Origin: Juglans regia
Taxonomy: Eukaryota > Streptophyta > Magnoliopsida > Fagales > Juglandaceae
Assembly: GCF_001411555.2 (NCBI RefSeq)
Contig: NC_049901.1
Coordinates: forward strand, 35,970,838 to 36,034,837
Direction of reading: 5' to 3'
DNA length: 64,000 bases
The notes beneath the pieces were generated by a model. That model saw only the letters and a program-made list of their open reading frames with translations, made no database searches and was not told where the DNA came from. A program made the translations under genes and the position numbers. Shown in pieces: positions 12,300 through 23,548 of the stretch. The number at the start of each line of letters is the position of its first letter. The stretch's first letter is position 1.

Positions 12300-12870
12300 T
12301 ATGTGGTCGAGCCAACCTCCAGCCTCATCTGAGCTTCGTGCTCGCACCATACGTAGTCGAGCTAGCCTCTTGCCTCATCCGAGCTCTGCGCTCACACCAT
12401 ATGCTGTCAAGTCCATCTCCCACCTTAGTCGAGCTCTACGCTCACACTCTACACGATCAAGTCCATCTCCTGCCTTAGACGAGCCACGCGCTCGCAATCT
12501 ATGCGGTCGAATCCATCTCCCACCTTAGTGGAGATCCGTGCTCACACTCTATGCTGTCGAGTCCATCTCTCGCCTTAGACGAGCCATGCGCTAGCACTCT
12601 ACGTAGTCGAGCCCATCTCCCACCTCAGCTGAGCCTCGCGCTCGCACTCTACGCGGTCGAGCCCATCTCCGGCCTTAGACAAGCCATGCACTCGCACTCT
12701 ACGCGGTCGAGTCCATCCCCCACCTGAGCTAAGTTTTGTGCTCTCAATCTACGCGGTCGAGCCCATCTCCCACCTCAGCCAAGCTTCGCGCTCGTACTTT
12801 ACATGGTTGAGCCCATCTCTCACCTTAGCCAAGCCACAAGCTGCCTACCTGCACTCTACGTAATCGAGCT
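12300..12870. repeat. Tandem array D, about 60-bp unit
   Basis: About nine to ten copies of a unit carrying 'ctcgcactctacgcggtcga', 'gcccatctccc(a/g)cctta' and 'gacgagccatgcg'. The period is close to 60, and the region is C-rich on this strand. Confidence 0.85.
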
Positions 12871-13042
12871 CGTATCTCAAACTTGAGTTCAGAAATATTT
12901 ACTGTTTGCACCAGAGGAACAAATTAATGGGGACCTGCCTCCAGATTTTACTTCCCTACATATCCGGGCAGACCAAGTCGGCTACATTTTTACCTCTAAA
13001 GATTCTCAAGGTCATTACCTATCCTTAAGAATCGCAGGGTAC

Positions 13043-13675
13043 TGTGAGGGGGTAAAAACAATAAAGTCCAATACAAGTCCCAGCCACCAGGCCACATTAT
13101 GAGTGGATGATAAGAGATATGAGTGGGGGACATGACATGCAGGTGGTAGGCTTCAGAGCATGAGTGGCGCAAGTGCGGAGAGGGCGTCCTGACATATGCA
13201 ACGACGGGCACGCACAAATAGATGTATAAAATGCCTTCAGCCATATGATCAAGGGGATCTTCTTCTTCGGTTGTTCTTCTCTTCTCTTCGACTTCTCCTT
13301 CAACCTCGGGATAGGGAGTTTCAATGAAGGCCTTTTCTCCAGTAAAGTTATATTCTGAAGCCACCATTGTACAGTGAGGAATGAGAGACTATGAGAGATT
13401 GTAAACAAGAATATTATAGTAGATTTCTCCTCCCCAAACGCTCGTGGACATAGGCATTATGTCAAACTACATAAACCTATGTGTTCATCTCTTTCATTTC
13501 TCTGCACTTATGTTTTCCATTCATTGTCATGGACGTACGCATCGCCACCGTACAGCCACACCGGAACACTGCCGAGGGCTCCAAACAACACGAACGAGGC
13601 CCAAGTCGTCCCAGTGGGCCATGAATGACTATTTCTCTCATTTCGACTTGTTGAGCGATTTTTACCCCATCAACA
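13043..13675 (+). mobile_element. Gypsy LTR (3' LTR of the array-bearing element)
   Basis: A 633-bp segment with TG...CA ends, TGTGAGGGGGTAAAAACA at the left and TTTACCCCATCAACA at the right. These resemble the LTR ends of the element at 20636-29679. A TATA-like 'gtataaaatgcc' lies at about 13224-13236. The following bases do not form the TGGCACCG primer-binding site, consistent with a 3' LTR followed by target DNA. Confidence 0.55.
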
Positions 13676-13721
13676 GTGTCATAAATCAATTTAGTTGTGT
13701 TGAAACTCCATAACAAAATTC

Positions 13722-16092
13722 TGTAGTAGAGTGCAAACGCAACCACCAACATATTCTAAACATAGCTCTAGCTCTTATGTTTCAATTTCACTTACCTTTT
13801 CCTTTTTGGGGTGATGCCATTTTGACAGCCACTCATATTGTTAATTGACTATGAACACCTATTTTGAATCACAAATCTCCTCGTGAATTACTTTTTCATT
13901 CTCCTCCCAATTATGGTCACCTCAAAACTTTTGGATGCCTATGTTTTGCCTCAACTTTAACTAGATCCCGATCCAAATTTAACCCTAGAGCACGCAAATG
14001 TGTTTTCTTTGGATGTTATCCTTTTGTTATAAAATGTTATAAACTCTTAGATCCTGTTACAAATGAATATTTTATTTGTAGACATGTTGTTTTCTTGAGC
14101 ATGTCTTTATAAAATCTCAGCCTCTTTACCTTCTGTATCTCCCTCAAAATCTACTTCAGCTCGGCCATTTCATATTCTGATACCATCACCAAATCAATCA
14201 TAAATAGTTGACAATGTTGTTGTGCCTTCAACAATTCCCTTGTCAACTTAATCCCTACATGGAGACATCTCTTATACGGAACTTCTTTATGTACATATTC
14301 AAATACAGATTAATTATTTACCAGTTCGAATTTCATCTCAAATTTGAGGAGCTTCTAGTTATTTGTAGAATTATTATTATTATAACTCTTTTACTACACA
14401 CTCTACATCATATTTCAATTATTCTACAATAGGTTCTTTTTCTCATCATGTAGGTAGTCAATATGATATTTCTAAATTCCTTTCATAGGCTTGTTTATCT
14501 CATAGATATAAATACTTTGCCCTAGCAATTATTGCTGACATTGGGCTTGAATTTTATCATCAGGCAGTCCAGTACTCTCATTGGAGAGATGTCATGGTTT
14601 TTGAGATTGTAGCCTTGGAAACAAATAATACTTGAACTATTACACTTTACCCCAAGGAAAATGACCCATTGGTTGTAAATGGTATATGAAATCAAATATA
14701 GAGTTGATGCTTGTATTGAACGATATAAGGCACAGTTGGTTGCTAAGGGTTATATGCAATGTGAAGGTTTAGATTATTTTGAAACATTCTCACTTATGAC
14801 TAAGATGGTGACTAATTGAACCTTGCTTGCTATAGCTACTGCCCAGAAAGGGCATTTAGTACATCTTGATGTAAATAATACTTTTTTTACATGGTGATTT
14901 GTTGGAAGAAGTTTACCTGAAGTTGCCTCATGGTTTTCACACTAAGGGGAGTCCAAAGTTTGCAAATTAAACAAGTTTCTTTATGGTTTGAAGCAAGCCT
15001 CACGTAAATGGTTTTTCAAGTTCCCTAACATTTTTCTTGAATTGGGTTTTTTTCAATCCAAAATAGATTAATATTCCCTTTTTATTCGGACTAATGGTGA
15101 TTCCTTTATTGCTTTATTTGTATATATATGTTGATGATATTTTTCTAGCCAATAATGATTTATATTATGATGATTAGTTGAAACATTTGATAGATGAGAA
15201 ATTCAAACTAAAGGATCTTGGATAGCTTAAATACTAGTTCCTTGGTCTAGAAGTTGCTCGATCTCGTCAAGACATTTCGTTATGCCAACGTAAGTATGCA
15301 CTTGAGATACTTCAAGATGCTAATTTTCTTTGTGCTACGTTAGTTTCTTTTTCCATGGAGAAGAACCTAAAACTTAACTGAAAAGATGGTGAATTGTTGC
15401 AAGATCCTACAGTTTTTCGAAGACTTATTCGTAGGCCTTTATATCTTACAATTACAAGACATGATCTCTCTTATTATGTCCATAGGCTTAGCCAATACAT
15501 GGACAAGCCTCAGCAACCTCACTTGCAAGCAGCATATAGAATTTTACAATATGTAAAATCTACCCCTACTCATGGTTTGTTCTTTCCAGCTAACAACCTT
15601 CTACAAATTAAAGCTTTTACAGAGTCAGATTGAATTTTTTGTCCTGATACTCTTAGATCCACAAGTGGATATTGTGTTTTTCTTGACGATTCCTTGGTTT
15701 CTTGGAAATCTAAGAAACAATAAACCGTTTCATGCTCTTCAGCTGAGGCCAAATATTGCTCGATGACATCCACTACTTGTGAAATGGTTTGGCTTCTCAC
15801 TTTACTATTAGATTTCTGAGTTTCTCACACTGATAATGCTCACTTGTTTTGTGATAGTACAACTGCTATGTATACATATTGCCACCAACCCCGTATTTCA
15901 TGAGTGCACAAAGCACATTGAGCTGGATTGCCATTTTATATGAGACAAACTTCAAGCTGGAGTTATCAAGACTTTTCATATTACCTCTCAACATCAATTT
16001 GCTGAAGTTCTTACTAAAACTCTAGGCAGTCAACAATTTACCACTTTGATTAGAAAGATGGGAGTTCATTCCATTCTCTTTATATTGGGGGA
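13722..16092 (+). pseudogene. Ty1/copia pol pseudogene (integrase to RNase H)
   Basis: An eroded copia polyprotein in pieces. The first part is an integrase C-terminal region resembling '[10 protein letters not shown]' and then '[12 protein letters not shown]' (13864-14112). A reverse transcriptase follows with a Y(V)DD motif near 15125-15140 and a 'LLYGLKQAS' equivalent near 14975-15005. The last part is an RT/RNase H end with 'RRLIRRPLYLTITRHDLSYYV' and 'AYRILQYVK' (15394-15633), then a terminal 'KTLGSQQF' block. Many stops and frameshifts show that it is long dead. gag and protease are absent, because the 5' part was lost at the junction with the gypsy LTR at 13675. Confidence 0.8.
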
Positions 16093-16093
16093 G

Positions 16094-16262
16094 TATTAAA
16101 TATTTAGCTGATGTATTTTGTACTTGGTCCTAACTAGTATAAATTTGAAATGTAACTAATTAACATGCTGAGCTGGAACCCACTAGATATATATCTATAT
16201 ATCTTTGTACATTAATTCTTATATTGAACACAATAATATTTTCGTATTCATCCAACTCCTTC
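16094..16262 (+). mobile_element. Probable 3' LTR of the decayed copia element
   Basis: This follows the polypurine tract 'ttgggggag' (about 16085-16093), which lies directly after the RNase H remnant. It begins TATTAAATATTTAG, where TG is usual. The right end is uncertain, somewhere around 16251-16263. Block copy 2 begins immediately after. Confidence 0.45.
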
Positions 16263-16996
16263 TCTGACGTTATATGATTTTGCTATGATCCATACCTTGA
16301 CATCCAACTCGAAATAAATCTTATAATTTTGATATAGAGTTCGGGGATCGTGTAAGAGTGAAAAAAATGCCAGATATAATTAAATAAAGGATCTAAAACT
16401 ACTCCAATATGACACTGTAAAAAGAAAAATCGATGTAAGAGTAAAATGAGAAAATGCAATATATAACAAGTACAGTACTTTAGCTGCTGCATCTACTGTC
16501 GACACTGCATGGTAGGCAAAGGAGCGACGCTTCGAGGAGATCGGAAAAAACAGTTGCTGCTGAACTTGATATATACCGGTCGTCCCTAGTTGAAATGATC
16601 GTCAGTTAAGTATAATATTGGATTTAGAGGGATTTTTTTCAAAAAAGGAAAACGTCGCTAGGAGCATCCTATTCATCTGCGTTTGAAATACAAAACGGCG
16701 GTGGTCCAATATCGCTGGCTGTTGCCAACATGATCAATCTTCGCTAAAGCAACACACACACTTTATGCATGATATATGTAGCGACGGTTTTCTTTGTGAC
16801 CGCCGCTGTAAAATGTTGTTGAATGATCACCATTTTAGTGTGAATGGACTCGAGTCATGTCTACAAATTAAGTACTTTTATGAGAGATCAGAAACAGTTG
16901 GGTGTAAATATATCAGTACTTGCTCAGATCATGGCCAGCTGGGATATTTCAAGGGAATCAAAAAGTGCAATATGCTGGCTGTGGTGCGAGCAGCTT

Positions 16997-17064
16997 AGGG
17001 TGCGTTTAGACGTTGAGATAATTTTAGATATTTTATAAATAATAATAATAAAATAATAAATAAT
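16997..17064. mobile_element. Truncated GGGTG-type MITE
   Basis: Begins TAGGGTGCGTTTAGACGTTGAGATAA and contains the AT-rich 'ataataataataaaataataaata' core of the same MITE family as 33444-33628, but the other end is missing. It is absent from block copies 1 and 3 at the equivalent place. Confidence 0.45.
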
Positions 17065-17473
17065 CGTAGTACTTATGATGCATTCCATGAACGTTTAAGT
17101 ACAAAAGTGCGTTGATGTGTACGAACATGCAGTATAAAATATAAATAATTGGGTCTTATGGTGGGGAAAGTTGGACTCTGAAGCTTTCATGACAAGATGA
17201 TTCTCAGAGAGAGAGAGAGTATAATAATAGTTTTATATATGTGCTTTCTGCATGCTCGGGATAGGATGACAAATCGTTATCTGTCTACTCATTTGAACAA
17301 GTAGATCGATATGCTCATATGCATATGATTAAATATTACCTTACAAGGAAGTAGACAAACATGAGAAAAATGAAAAGTACTTATCTGTAGCTATTTTGAA
17401 CTGCAAAGAACATGATCATCAAGTGTGTGTACGTGGGAGAAAGAGATGGGCCAGGAGATCAGGGGGAGGAAGG

Positions 17474-17569
17474 TGGGTGACAGATAGAGAGTAAGCACGC
17501 AGAGCTTCATGCATGCCTGGAGCTCCATGAACGAAAAATAGCTTGTGTGCTTACTCTCTTCTGTCACCT
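17474..17569 (-). ncRNA. MIR156: MIR156 precursor, copy 2 (mature variant G15A)
   Basis: On the minus strand the mature sequence (complement of 17547-17566) is TGACAGAAGAGAGTAAGCAC, which differs from canonical miR156 only at position 15 (A for G). The star arm (complement of about 17479-17499) is the same as in copy 1. The change therefore turns a G:U pair in the duplex into A:U, and the hairpin stays intact and even better paired. In the usual SPL site, position 15 faces a C, next to a customary mismatch at position 14. The variant would put two mismatches side by side in the 3' half of the guide. It could be a functional variant with altered target strength or an early stage of decay. Flanks are conserved with copy 1 for more than 100 bases on each side. 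Confidence 0.9.
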
Positions 17570-17775
17570 TCTCATACAAACCCCTCTAATAATCTTAAAG
17601 GACGTACGCGCGTACAAGCAGCTAGCTAGCCTTCTTCCTAAATATTTCCACCTTGCCCGGCCAGATCTTTAAGCATGCAGTAGCTAGCCTAGCTAGGATC
17701 ATTAATATAATCACATAGAAAGACAGAAACCTTCATTTAATTAGTTGTGCATGTGAAGACATGATATTTTCTGTG

Positions 17776-17791
17776 ACTTAATTTATAGAAG
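17776..17791 (-). promoter_or_regulatory. Candidate TATA box of MIR156 copy 2
   Basis: Read on the minus strand as CTATAAATTAAGTC, at the same relative place as in copy 1 (about 215 bases upstream of the mature sequence). Its conservation between copies is the only support. Confidence 0.33.
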
Positions 17792-18186
17792 GTGGAGGAA
17801 AGAGAAATGGAGATCAAATTCATGGTGGAATATTATCTGCGGTTTAAACCCTAGCTAGCTTTGGACCTTACTAGCTAGTTAGTTTAATAATAAGTTAGCT
17901 TTGCATTAATTAACGAATGTTTTCGTGTCATGCACAAAGCTAGTAATTTGCGGAGTGCAGCCAAAGTAATTAATAGTATAAAAGCTACTTTTATTATATA
18001 GTACTTATGAATATTTCTTTTTTCTTTTTTTAATAATATTGAAGACATTTTCTATAAACACAGAACTAATTAATACAAAAAATGTACGTATCTATATTTT
18101 AATTGTGGGACTGTACGTATCTATATCTCTCATAATTAATTACATTAAATATTTAAATTTCTTATGGCTATACTTGGTAGCAACAA

Positions 18187-18412
18187 ATTATCAGGGGTGC
18201 GGCTACTATGCCATCTCATTTTGACCGTTGGGAGGTTTTTTTTTTTTTTTTCACATTTTTTTACATATTTAAATACATTTAAAAATTAAAAAAAAATACA
18301 CCAATATATTTAAAATCACTTCCTTAATTACTAAGTAAAAAAATAAAAAATAAAAAAAAATTGACCAACAGTCAAATGGAAGTATCACTTTAGGGAGACA
18401 AAGTAGTGTTTC
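18187..18412. mobile_element. MITE-like insertion specific to block copy 2
   Basis: Copy 1 reads directly from 'tggtagcaactaattattacc' (about 2490-2510) into the next shared segment. Copy 2 carries about 225 extra bases between 'aaattatc' and 'caattacc', which may be an imperfect target duplication of 8-9 bp. The insert begins AGGGGTGCGGCTACTATGCC and has an A/T-homopolymer centre flanked by 'gaccgttggg' and 'gaccaacagtc'. The element family is not identified. Confidence 0.45.
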
Positions 18413-20212
18413 TCAATTACCAGTTCCTCTTTAGTGGAGGAGGCGCGTGGCGAAGGAGGAGAAGCGTATTTAAGGAACGCGCATGCACGCACACAAGGAG
18501 TCTCCCATGAAAGAAGCTTTTAGAAGAAGCGCGAAAAGTACTGCCTTGAACAAGAATGAGATGTGAAAACTGATCCTTTAATGTAGTTAACCATATATTA
18601 TTGAAATAATTCAGGAACTTTGTCAAAGAAAAAATGGTTGAATTTTTCCAATTAAAGTTACTGCATGGGTCCCCAAACAGCTTTAAAGTGAGATATTGGA
18701 GGAAAAAACTATGTGAATTAGCCAAATCGATATGTAATCTGATGCAAAGACAAGTGGTCCATGAATTTGGATTCCTATACTCATCATGATCAATTTAATA
18801 TAAGCAAATTGATCAACAATTCATCATCCTTCCAGAATGAGAATTTAATTCAACCATTGCATGCATGATCGAGGCATGAGATGCTAATGCTGAAATATTA
18901 GGTATAAATTACAACATCCTAATTGGGTAATTTATAATTTCTGCTCTTTGAAACTCAAACCCTAGAATATTTTTAGAGGAAGAATAATAACAGATCAAAT
19001 TAGAGCATTTAGCTTTCTCTTTCCGTTGGATAAATATCCAATGTGACATTGCCAGAGTCGAAGCTGATCTAATATTTATATATAAACGAAACACATGAAG
19101 AATTTCCTCTCATCACTTTAAGGTCGATTGTCCAATGTGTGTGCTTTCCAAAACCTAAGCAGCAATTAATATTATAGTACTAAATGATATGTTCTATATA
19201 TATATGATCGATTCCCCACATGAAAAGATTACTATGGCCTCAGAAAGGTTATAACATTCGATCCTTTGTATTGAGTTCGTTAAGTCTTGTTTGTATTTAT
19301 AATTTTGTTAGATTTCATGATGATGCTCGATCTGCCTTTAATTAGCACAAGTACTACTTTTATAATTTGGATGGAATATATCGGTTTGAGGTTATTGAAA
19401 ATCTTAAAAGCATTATTCATTATAAGCATTAAATCAAAAAGTCGCAGATTCGTAATCCTAAAAGCTAATAATCAAGAACGTACGAACGATCGAGCTCATG
19501 GGTACCTACGTGCCAAATTCTTCTTAGTACGTAATTCTGTAAGTTTATTTCATCTGAATCTTCCTCATTGAGAAGTTATACGTACTTTATAAACACCCTG
19601 TAATTAAACTGGTTTGAGATTTCTTCCATTTATATATGTCATCTAAATCATCACTATGATCTGGGGAAGATCGATGCACATGCCCATGACCTCCCTAACA
19701 TCATGTGTGTGTGTGTGTACGTATAGGGTTTGGTATGAACTCAATCGACTTGTTTGTGATTATCATGAGCTTGTACATGTTATATATATATATATAGCCA
19801 TGATTATGATGCGTTTTGACAATATTATAGTTTTGTAATTGTCTGTATAAAATTAAGTTCTAATTATATACTGTTATGATATGACAAAACGAATATTAAA
19901 ATAATAAATAAATATAAGTAAATAGTTATATAATATAGGTTATAATTTATAAGTATAAGGTTCAACAAGTGACAAGAGAGGTTTTCATGAATTCAAATAT
20001 TGATCTTATGGGAAGTAGAAAAAAAAATCCGGCTTTTTTATCCCAAAGAAGGCAGGGGGCTTCAAATGTGAAGATGTTCACCCATTAGCCTTGTAATAGG
20101 CTGTACAAAATCATATCCAAAGTCCCTACATGTGAGTTCGTTTATGGCCAGAGAAGATGATCCCAAAGCCCTGTAATGCTTTTGTCAATGGGAGAAAATT
20201 TCTTGATGCGAT

Positions 20213-20635
20213 GAGAATTCTCAATGAATGTTTGGAGGGTACGTAGAACCAAAGCGGAAGGGTGTGGTATTTTATGTAAGCTGGATATGGAGAAGGTCTA
20301 TGATTGTGTGAATTGTTTAAATTACTTACTTGTGAGGTGCGGTTTTTGGTAATAGGTGGTGTAATTGAGTCAAGTATTATGTCTCCATTGCAAGCTACCA
20401 GATCTTGGTCTGTGATACTCTAGTTGGTTCCTTTAACAGCTTCCGAGAGTTGAGACGAGGGATTTGTTGTCTTCTTTTGTTTTTGTTATTGTTATGGATG
20501 GACTTAGCAGAATATTTGAGACTACTATTGGTGATGGATTTCTTTCAAACTTAACTATAATTCAATTGTTTTCATCTACTTTTTATAAATGATATGTAGC
20601 TTTTTTTTTTTTTTTGTTATATGAAACATGGACAA
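20213..20635 (+). pseudogene. LINE reverse transcriptase remnant, left piece
   Basis: Broken translation shows LINE RT motifs in order. A piece resembling 'DAxxIxNECLxxxxxSGxxGVxCKLDMEKAYDCVNW' comes first (20213-20340), followed by 'FNSxRELRRG' (about 20430-20465). Stops and frameshifts are frequent. It continues at 29685 after removal of the gypsy insertion. Confidence 0.6.
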
Positions 20636-21290
20636 TGTGAGGGAGGGGCTCGAGGAGGTCAAGCTACGGAACTCCAGGCCCAAAGATGAAACCTTGTCGT
20701 GGGCTAAGAGTCCGAGCTAGAGGACCACGTGCCGAGCCAGAAGGGCTCGGGCCCAATGAGGTCAAGCTACGGAACTCCAGGCCCAAAGACGAAACCCTGC
20801 CGTCGGTTAAGAGTCCTAGCTAGAGGACCACGTGCCGAGCTCGTGACCACAAACCTACTCGGGAAGGCCTTTAGCACCGAGCTCAGATATACCCAACCCT
20901 GGCAAAAAGGTGGCAACAGGACTGACCTAGCATGGCCTGACATGCCACGATCTCCCTCGATCGGTCACCTAAGCCGCGGACTGACACACTGTGGCAGCAG
21001 GAAATGAGTGGTAGCAGATCTTACACCTGACACACCACGATCTCCCTTAGTAGTGGAACCCATATCAGGTATAAATAACGGCCATCCCTTCTACGGGAGG
21101 TCGCTCTCTCTCTAAAATATGTACTGTTCTTATTACTCTTCATAGTTATTCTTATCACTAGAGGATTGTTCACTGACTTTGGCATCAAAGTGACCCCAGA
21201 TGTCACCGGAGCTCTTTCTTCCTCTTAGTTGTAGGTGGCATGAGCTTGGTTATCGCGGAAGTGCTCGGGCTGCGAAACACGACATCAACA
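20636..21290 (+). mobile_element. 5' LTR of the Tat-like element
   Basis: 655 bp, TGTGAGGGAGG...CGACATCAACA. It contains a direct repeat with a period of about 103 bp ('gtcaagctacggaactccagg' near 20658 and 20761). A TATA-like 'ggtataaataac' lies at about 21068-21079. Compared with the 3' LTR it lacks a stretch of about 190 bases after 'gagctcagata' (20879-20890) and retains another that the 3' LTR lacks. Confidence 0.88.
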
Positions 21291-21291
21291 G

Positions 21292-21308
21292 TGGCACCGT
21301 CTGTGGGA
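21292..21308 (+). other. Primer-binding site of the Tat-like element
   Basis: TGGCACCGTCTGTGGGA starts two bases after the 5' LTR. It closely resembles the 'TGGCGCCGTCTGTGGGA' primer-binding site common in plant gypsy elements. Confidence 0.75.
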
Positions 21309-21338
21309 TTTATTTTTCCATAAAAGCATGTACTACAT

Positions 21339-22457
21339 ATGCCGACAACGATGCGGTCCAAAGCTACACGAAGGGGAGACGACGAGGAAGGGACGATGGA
21401 AGCGAGACTCGCGAGCATGAAGGAGACAGTAAGGAAACTGACGGAAGAAGCTGGGATGCTACACCAGGAGAATACATGCACCAATGAAGAGCTAGTGGGA
21501 GAGAACAAAGCGGCAACGAACACGAGAATTCATGGCGGGTCCCTAAAGACACCGCGGCGGAGGATGCATGTCCAAATCCGAGAGATTTGGGATAAATGTG
21601 CGAAGATGGCTAAGAAGATAGACACGCCATCCACTGTTGACCAGCTACTCATCAGTATCGACCTCCCATACAGCACGGGGGTCATGGTAATGCCACTTCC
21701 CCCCAAGTTCAGGGTCCCCCAGATGGAAATGTACGATGGGTCTAAAGACCCGCTAGAGCACCTGGAGACGTTCAAAGCCCACATGACCCTACATGATTTC
21801 CCAGGAGAAATCACCTGCTGAGCCTTCACACTAACACTGAAAGGGGCTACTCGTACTTGGTTTAGGTCACTGACATTGGGAACTGTACATAGCTTCAAGG
21901 AGCTCACTCACCTCTCCATGACGCATTTCCTGGCAAGTCGGAAGAGGAGATGCCCGACAGTTTACCTTCTGACTGTCAAACAGGGTGATGGTGAGAATCT
22001 AAAGTCATACCTCTCACGGTCCAATCGGGAGAGTATGACCACTGATGACCAAGACGAAAAGATCACATTGGCGGCCCTCCTGGGAGGAATCTAGCCTCTG
22101 AATCCGTTCATGATGGAAATAGCGCAAAAGACCCCTACTATGCTAAGGGAGTTCAAGGACCGAGCAGACGGGTTCATCAACACTGAAGATACACTTGAGG
22201 CCCTGACTGCCCCACGACGGTTCGAGATGGAGCAAGTAGATCAGAAGGCATCAAGCCCGCGGGGAGACCGCGACTGGGGAGGGGGAAAAATGGGAGCGCC
22301 AAATACGAAGAGCAAGGCAGAAATGCTGCCTCGACCCCAAAGGGGGGAGCCGTGCTCACACAAACTTGGCCGTGGAAGGGAACCGGCGCCCAAGCCCCCA
22401 AAGAGAACAACCCCGAGATTAGGAAAACCACCTGTATTGCCAATTCCACATGAATAA
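21339..22457 (+). pseudogene. gag: gag of the Tat-like element
   Basis: A single frame runs from the ATG at 21339 to 22457, broken by in-frame stops at about 21819-21821 and 22092-22094. The N-terminal part is charged and coiled-coil-like. The centre carries the retrotransposon gag domain, recognisable as 'PLPPKFRVPQMEMYDGSKDP', 'LEHLETFKAHMTLH', 'LKGATRTWFRSL' and 'FKELTHLSMTHFLASRKRR'. The first stop is a TGA where the family usually has arginine, which would fit a C to T change. The C-terminal part is rich in R, P and G. The protein would form the virus-like particle of the retrotransposon but cannot be made intact here. Confidence 0.8.
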
Positions 22458-22617
22458 TCGGCACAACACTCGAGATAGCTACGCCCTGAAGAGAATGAGG
22501 GAGGAAGATCAGCGTAATCGAACGTGCCCAGTGGAGTACTGTGTAGATCGACGTGCAGGAAGGCGTGCGGGGCCTTAGCGGGGTGCGAGTCCAAGAAAGC
22601 AGGAAGCAAGGGATGAA

Positions 22618-23139
22618 ATGCTAAGGAACCCCCCGGGGGAGAGCAGGTCACTCAGGGAGATCAGCACAATCACCGAAGGGTATGCTGGAGGCGGGGCCAC
22701 TTTGTTGGCTTGGAAAGCACATGCTCGGAAGGCACGATATGAAGAAGTGTTCGCTGCTAAAAGAATTGCAAACAGGCCTCTACGGTGCATCGGAGGCCCC
22801 ACGATAACCTTCGACGAGAGGGACGAAGAGGGCATCCTCGACCAGCATGACGACACATTGGTGGTAACGATGCAAGTGGCAAACTTCAAAACCCGGAGGA
22901 TCCTAGTCGACAATGACAGTTCGGCAGATATCCTGTTCTGGGAAGCCTTTGTCAAGATGCGAATCAGCCCGAACAGATTGCATCCTGCTCCAATGCCGCT
23001 CAAGGGCTTCACAGGAGATGTTGTTCAACCAATGAGAGCCATCACCCTTTCAATACTGGTAGGGAAGGCTCCCAGAACTGCGGCCACCATGTCAGACTTC
23101 TTAGTTGTCAAGCTTCATCCTTGTACAATGCCATACTAG
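22618..23139 (+). pseudogene. pol: Protease region of the Tat-like element
   Basis: This lies in a different frame from gag. The aspartic protease core is '[17 protein letters not shown]' (about 22895-22950), where the family has D-x-G-S-S; the G of the active-site triad is replaced by D, so the enzyme would probably be inactive even without the stop at 23137-23139. The preceding 'ITFDERDEEGI' and the following '[16 protein letters not shown]' are typical of plant Tat pol proteins. Confidence 0.75.
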
Positions 23140-23548
23140 GGCGCCCCACCCTGAACAACTTGAGGGAACTAACGTCCACTTACCACCTCAAAATGAAGTT
23201 CCCCACAGCTCGGGGGTGGGCGAAGTCCATGGCGAGCAGGTCTTGGCCCGAGTATTCTATGAATGAGAGCTGAGGCATGAGGTCAAATTAATCGCGACAG
23301 TCGAAAGGACAGAAGAAGTGCCCAAGTAGGGTTCACCTCCGTTCCTGACCAAATGGGATGAAGAAATCTGTGATGAACAGGCCCTTCGACAAGCATAACT
23401 CAACGAGCCCTTGGAGCTGGTTACAGTTGACTAGCAGACACCAGAATGAAAGGTTTGAATCAGGACTAAGTTGGACCCAGAGATGAGAGTGGTGTTGATA
23501 TCTCTCCTAATCGAACACCGGGATGTGTTTGCCTAGAGCCATGAGGAT

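Larger units (their letters stand above)
10116..13675 (+). mobile_element. 3' part of a Tat-like gypsy element: tandem arrays plus 3' LTR
   Basis: This region has no pol gene. It has four successive non-coding tandem arrays (10280-10690, 10985-11970, 11985-12215, 12300-12870) followed by an LTR-like segment with the same ends (TGTGAGGG...CATCAACA) as the complete Tat-type element at 20636-29679. The second array uses essentially the same unit as the array at 26690-27650 of that element. I infer a related element of which only the 3' non-coding region and 3' LTR remain. It abuts copia integrase sequence on its right. Confidence 0.6.
16285..20635. repeat. Tandem block copy 2, left part (contains MIR156 variant)
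   Basis: Second copy of the MIR156-bearing block, collinear with 745-4705. Copy-specific differences include a truncated MITE at 16997-17064, a MITE-like insertion at about 18187-18412 that has an empty site in copy 1, and a longer LINE segment. The copy is interrupted at 20635 by the gypsy element and resumes at 29680 with 'gacaagttcagttg', matching 4492-4510 of copy 1. Confidence 0.85.

Noticed and set aside
10125..12528. Reading frames of up to 184 codons on both strands
   Set aside because: They are repetitive translations of tandem arrays A to D, not conserved proteins.
21203..21907. Minus-strand reading frames over the gypsy gag start
   Set aside because: They overlap the real gag frame and are explained by codon composition.
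22177..23012. Minus-strand reading frames of 95-145 codons in the gypsy gag/protease region
   Set aside because: They are antisense shadows of gag-pol with no family resemblance, unlike the antisense ORF at 27708-28156.
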